From JBFWNZ01 sp050250795 (GTDB taxonomy: Bacteria; Pseudomonadota; Alphaproteobacteria; UBA8366): a stretch of DNA of 9,707 bases. Each line of letters starts with the position of its first letter. The stretch's first letter is position 1. The stretch is taken from assembly GCA_050250795.1 (NCBI GenBank), contig JBFWNZ010000133.1, positions 1 to 9,707 of the forward strand. The letters are read 5' to 3'. Below are positions 8,556 to 9,707 of the stretch, in pieces. The notes beneath the pieces are model-generated. The model did not search any database and was not told where the DNA came from. It saw nothing but the letters and a program-made list of their open reading frames with translations. A program made the position numbers and the translations under genes.

Positions 8556-9278
8556 ATGTCAGAACGGCAGGAGGGCCGCCTCGCCGGCCGTATCGCGTTG
8601 ATCACGGGCGCCAGCCGCGGCATCGGCGCGGCGGTGGCCCGGCGGTTCGCCCGCGAGGGCGCTCATACCGTCCTCGTCGCCCGCACCCAAGGCGGGCTGG
8701 AGGAGGTGGACGATGCGATCCGCGGCGCCGGCGGCACGCCCGCGACCCTGCTGGTGCAGGACCTGACCCGCCTGGATTCCATCGACCGTTTGGGCGCGGC
8801 GCTCTATGAGCGCTTCGGGCGGCTGGACGTGCTGGTCGGCAATGCCGGCGTGCTGGGCGAGCTGACGCCGATGGCGCATCTGGAGCCGAGGGTCTGGGAG
8901 CGCACCATGACCACCAACCTCACGGTCAATTATCGCCTTATCCGCTCGCTGGACCCGCTGCTGCGCGCCTCCGATGCGGGCCGCGCGATCTTCGTGACCT
9001 CAGGCGCCGCGCGCAATATCCGCCCCTATTGGGGTCCCTATGCCATCAGCAAGGCCGGGCTGGAGGCAATGGTGAAGATGTATGCGATGGAATCGGCCAA
9101 GACGCCCTTGCGGGTGAACATGGTCGATCCCGGCGGCCAGCGCACCGGCATGCGCGCCAGCGCCTATCCCGGCGAGGACCCGGAGGCGATGCCGCATCCC
9201 GACACGCGGACGGACGCGTTCGTGGACCTCGCCGAAGCCGCCTGTACGCGCAGCGGCGAGATCGTGCGCGCATACTGA
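8556..9278 (+). CDS. Short-chain dehydrogenase/reductase (SDR) of unknown substrate
   Basis: This is a classical SDR, an NAD(P)-dependent oxidoreductase with a Rossmann fold. The 240 residues hold the complete family set: cofactor motif TGASRGIG (17-24), NAG (96-98), N121 in the active-site helix, catalytic S149 (TSG), Y162 and K166 (YAISK), and the DPGG turn (191-194) after the active site. R43 in VART, at the end of the second strand, may favour NADP(H), but this is inference. The substrate cannot be told; the motifs do not single out FabG or another named member. The protein lacks the usual C-terminal G-x-x-I-x-V-D-G-G of FabG-like enzymes and ends in GEIVRAY. GAGGGG at 8541-8546 is 9 bases before the ATG, which supports this start over the longer open frame reaching back into purF. 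It lies 20 bases after purF, probably in the same unit, and converges on der. Confidence 0.9.
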   Translation: MSERQEGRLAGRIALITGASRGIGAAVARRFAREGAHTVLVARTQGGLEEVDDAIRGAGGTPATLLVQDLTRLDSIDRLGAALYERFGRLDVLVGNAGVLGELTPMAHLEPRVWERTMTTNLTVNYRLIRSLDPLLRASDAGRAIFVTSGAARNIRPYWGPYAISKAGLEAMVKMYAMESAKTPLRVNMVDPGGQRTGMRASAYPGEDPEAMPHPDTRTDAFVDLAEAACTRSGEIVRAY

Positions 9279-9327
9279 GCGCGATCAAGCAGTTTTATCG
9301 GCTGCAGAGGATTGGCCCGTCCCGGGG

Positions 9328-9707
9328 TCAATCCGAGGGCGCGTAGGGATTCTTGCTCTGCCGCAGGCCGATGCGGATGGGCACGCCGTCGAGGCCGAAG
9401 GCGTCGCGCAGACCGTGGATCAGATAGCGCAGATAGGCCTCGGGCAGGTCGTCGGGGCGCGAGGTCCAGATCGCAAAGCTGGGCGGCCGGCTTTTGATCT
9501 GGGTCATGTAGCGCAGCTTGAGCCGTCGCCCCGACACCAGCGGCGGGGCATGCTGGTCGAGCATCGCCGCCAGCCACTGGTTCAGGCGCGCGGTCGGTAC
9601 CCGGCTGTTCCAGATCGCGAAGATGTCGAACACCGCGTGCATCAGGCGGTCCAGCCCCTCGCCCGTCAGCGCCGAGACGGTGACGACGGGGATGCCGCGC
9701 ACCTGCG
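9328..9707 (-). CDS. der: Ribosome-assembly GTPase Der/EngA (C-terminal part, cut by window edge)
   Basis: Der has two tandem GTPase domains and a KH-like domain, and acts in maturation of the 50S ribosomal subunit. Only the last ~126 codons are in the window; the frame continues past base 9707, so a GTG at 9702 is internal rather than a start. The visible part begins with the end of the second GTPase domain, PVVTVSALTGEGLDRL, where SAL is the G5 motif. Then comes NSRVPTARLNQWLAAML, which leads into the KH-like domain (RLKLRYMTQIKSRPPSFAIWTSRPDDLPEAYLRYLIHGLRDAFGLDGVPIRIGLRQSKNPYA). That order and the PIRI-x(n)-NPYA ending are characteristic of Der. The gene is convergent with the SDR gene; 49 bases separate the two stop codons, with no convincing terminator. 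Confidence 0.95.
   Translation of the reverse strand, partial: QVRGIPVVTVSALTGEGLDRLMHAVFDIFAIWNSRVPTARLNQWLAAMLDQHAPPLVSGRRLKLRYMTQIKSRPPSFAIWTSRPDDLPEAYLRYLIHGLRDAFGLDGVPIRIGLRQSKNPYAPSD

Noticed and set aside
9311..9332. Imperfect hairpin (ATTGGCCCG / CGGGGTCAAT) overlapping the der stop, possible bidirectional terminator
   Set aside because: The stem needs a bulged G and a G-T pair, and no T-run follows it on either strand. It may be chance in GC-rich DNA.

Overview
The window is a high-GC, tightly packed chromosomal segment with ten protein-coding genes. Eight are complete and two are cut by the window edges. The very high G/C at third codon positions, the gene order dnaB-alr-(mlaE-mlaF)-radA-cvpA-purF-SDR downstream of rplI, and the type of each protein (PurF with propeptide and iron-sulphur cysteines, L9 with an acidic tail, CvpA with a long tail) all suggest an alphaproteobacterium, probably Rhodospirillales-like. 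The taxon is inferred from memory of family features, not from a search.

Layout, left to right. The 3' part of rplI (ribosomal protein L9) ends at 497 and is followed by a clear intrinsic terminator (523-547 plus a T-rich tail). A run of seven plus-strand genes follows: dnaB (replicative helicase), alr (alanine racemase), mlaE and mlaF (permease and ATPase of a phospholipid-transport ABC importer/exporter of the MCE type), radA (recombination branch-migration ATPase), cvpA (inner-membrane protein) and purF (first committed enzyme of purine synthesis). A short-chain dehydrogenase/reductase of unknown substrate comes next. Gaps between these genes range from a possible 4-base overlap to 43 bases, so dnaB to the SDR gene looks like one transcription unit or a few overlapping ones. 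At the right edge, the 3' part of der (engA, ribosome-assembly GTPase) lies on the minus strand, convergent with the SDR gene.

The genes do not form one pathway. They are housekeeping functions in replication and repair (dnaB, radA), cell-wall precursor supply (alr), outer-membrane lipid balance (mlaEF), purine synthesis (purF, with cvpA beside it as in many proteobacteria) and ribosome function (rplI, der). No mobile element, CRISPR array, tRNA, rRNA, riboswitch or phage gene was seen, and no gene-free stretch exceeds about 135 bases. I found no convincing new biological system. The points worth a second look are start-site choices, unusual protein tails, an mlaEF pair with no mlaD in view, and a patch of weaker codon bias in alr.
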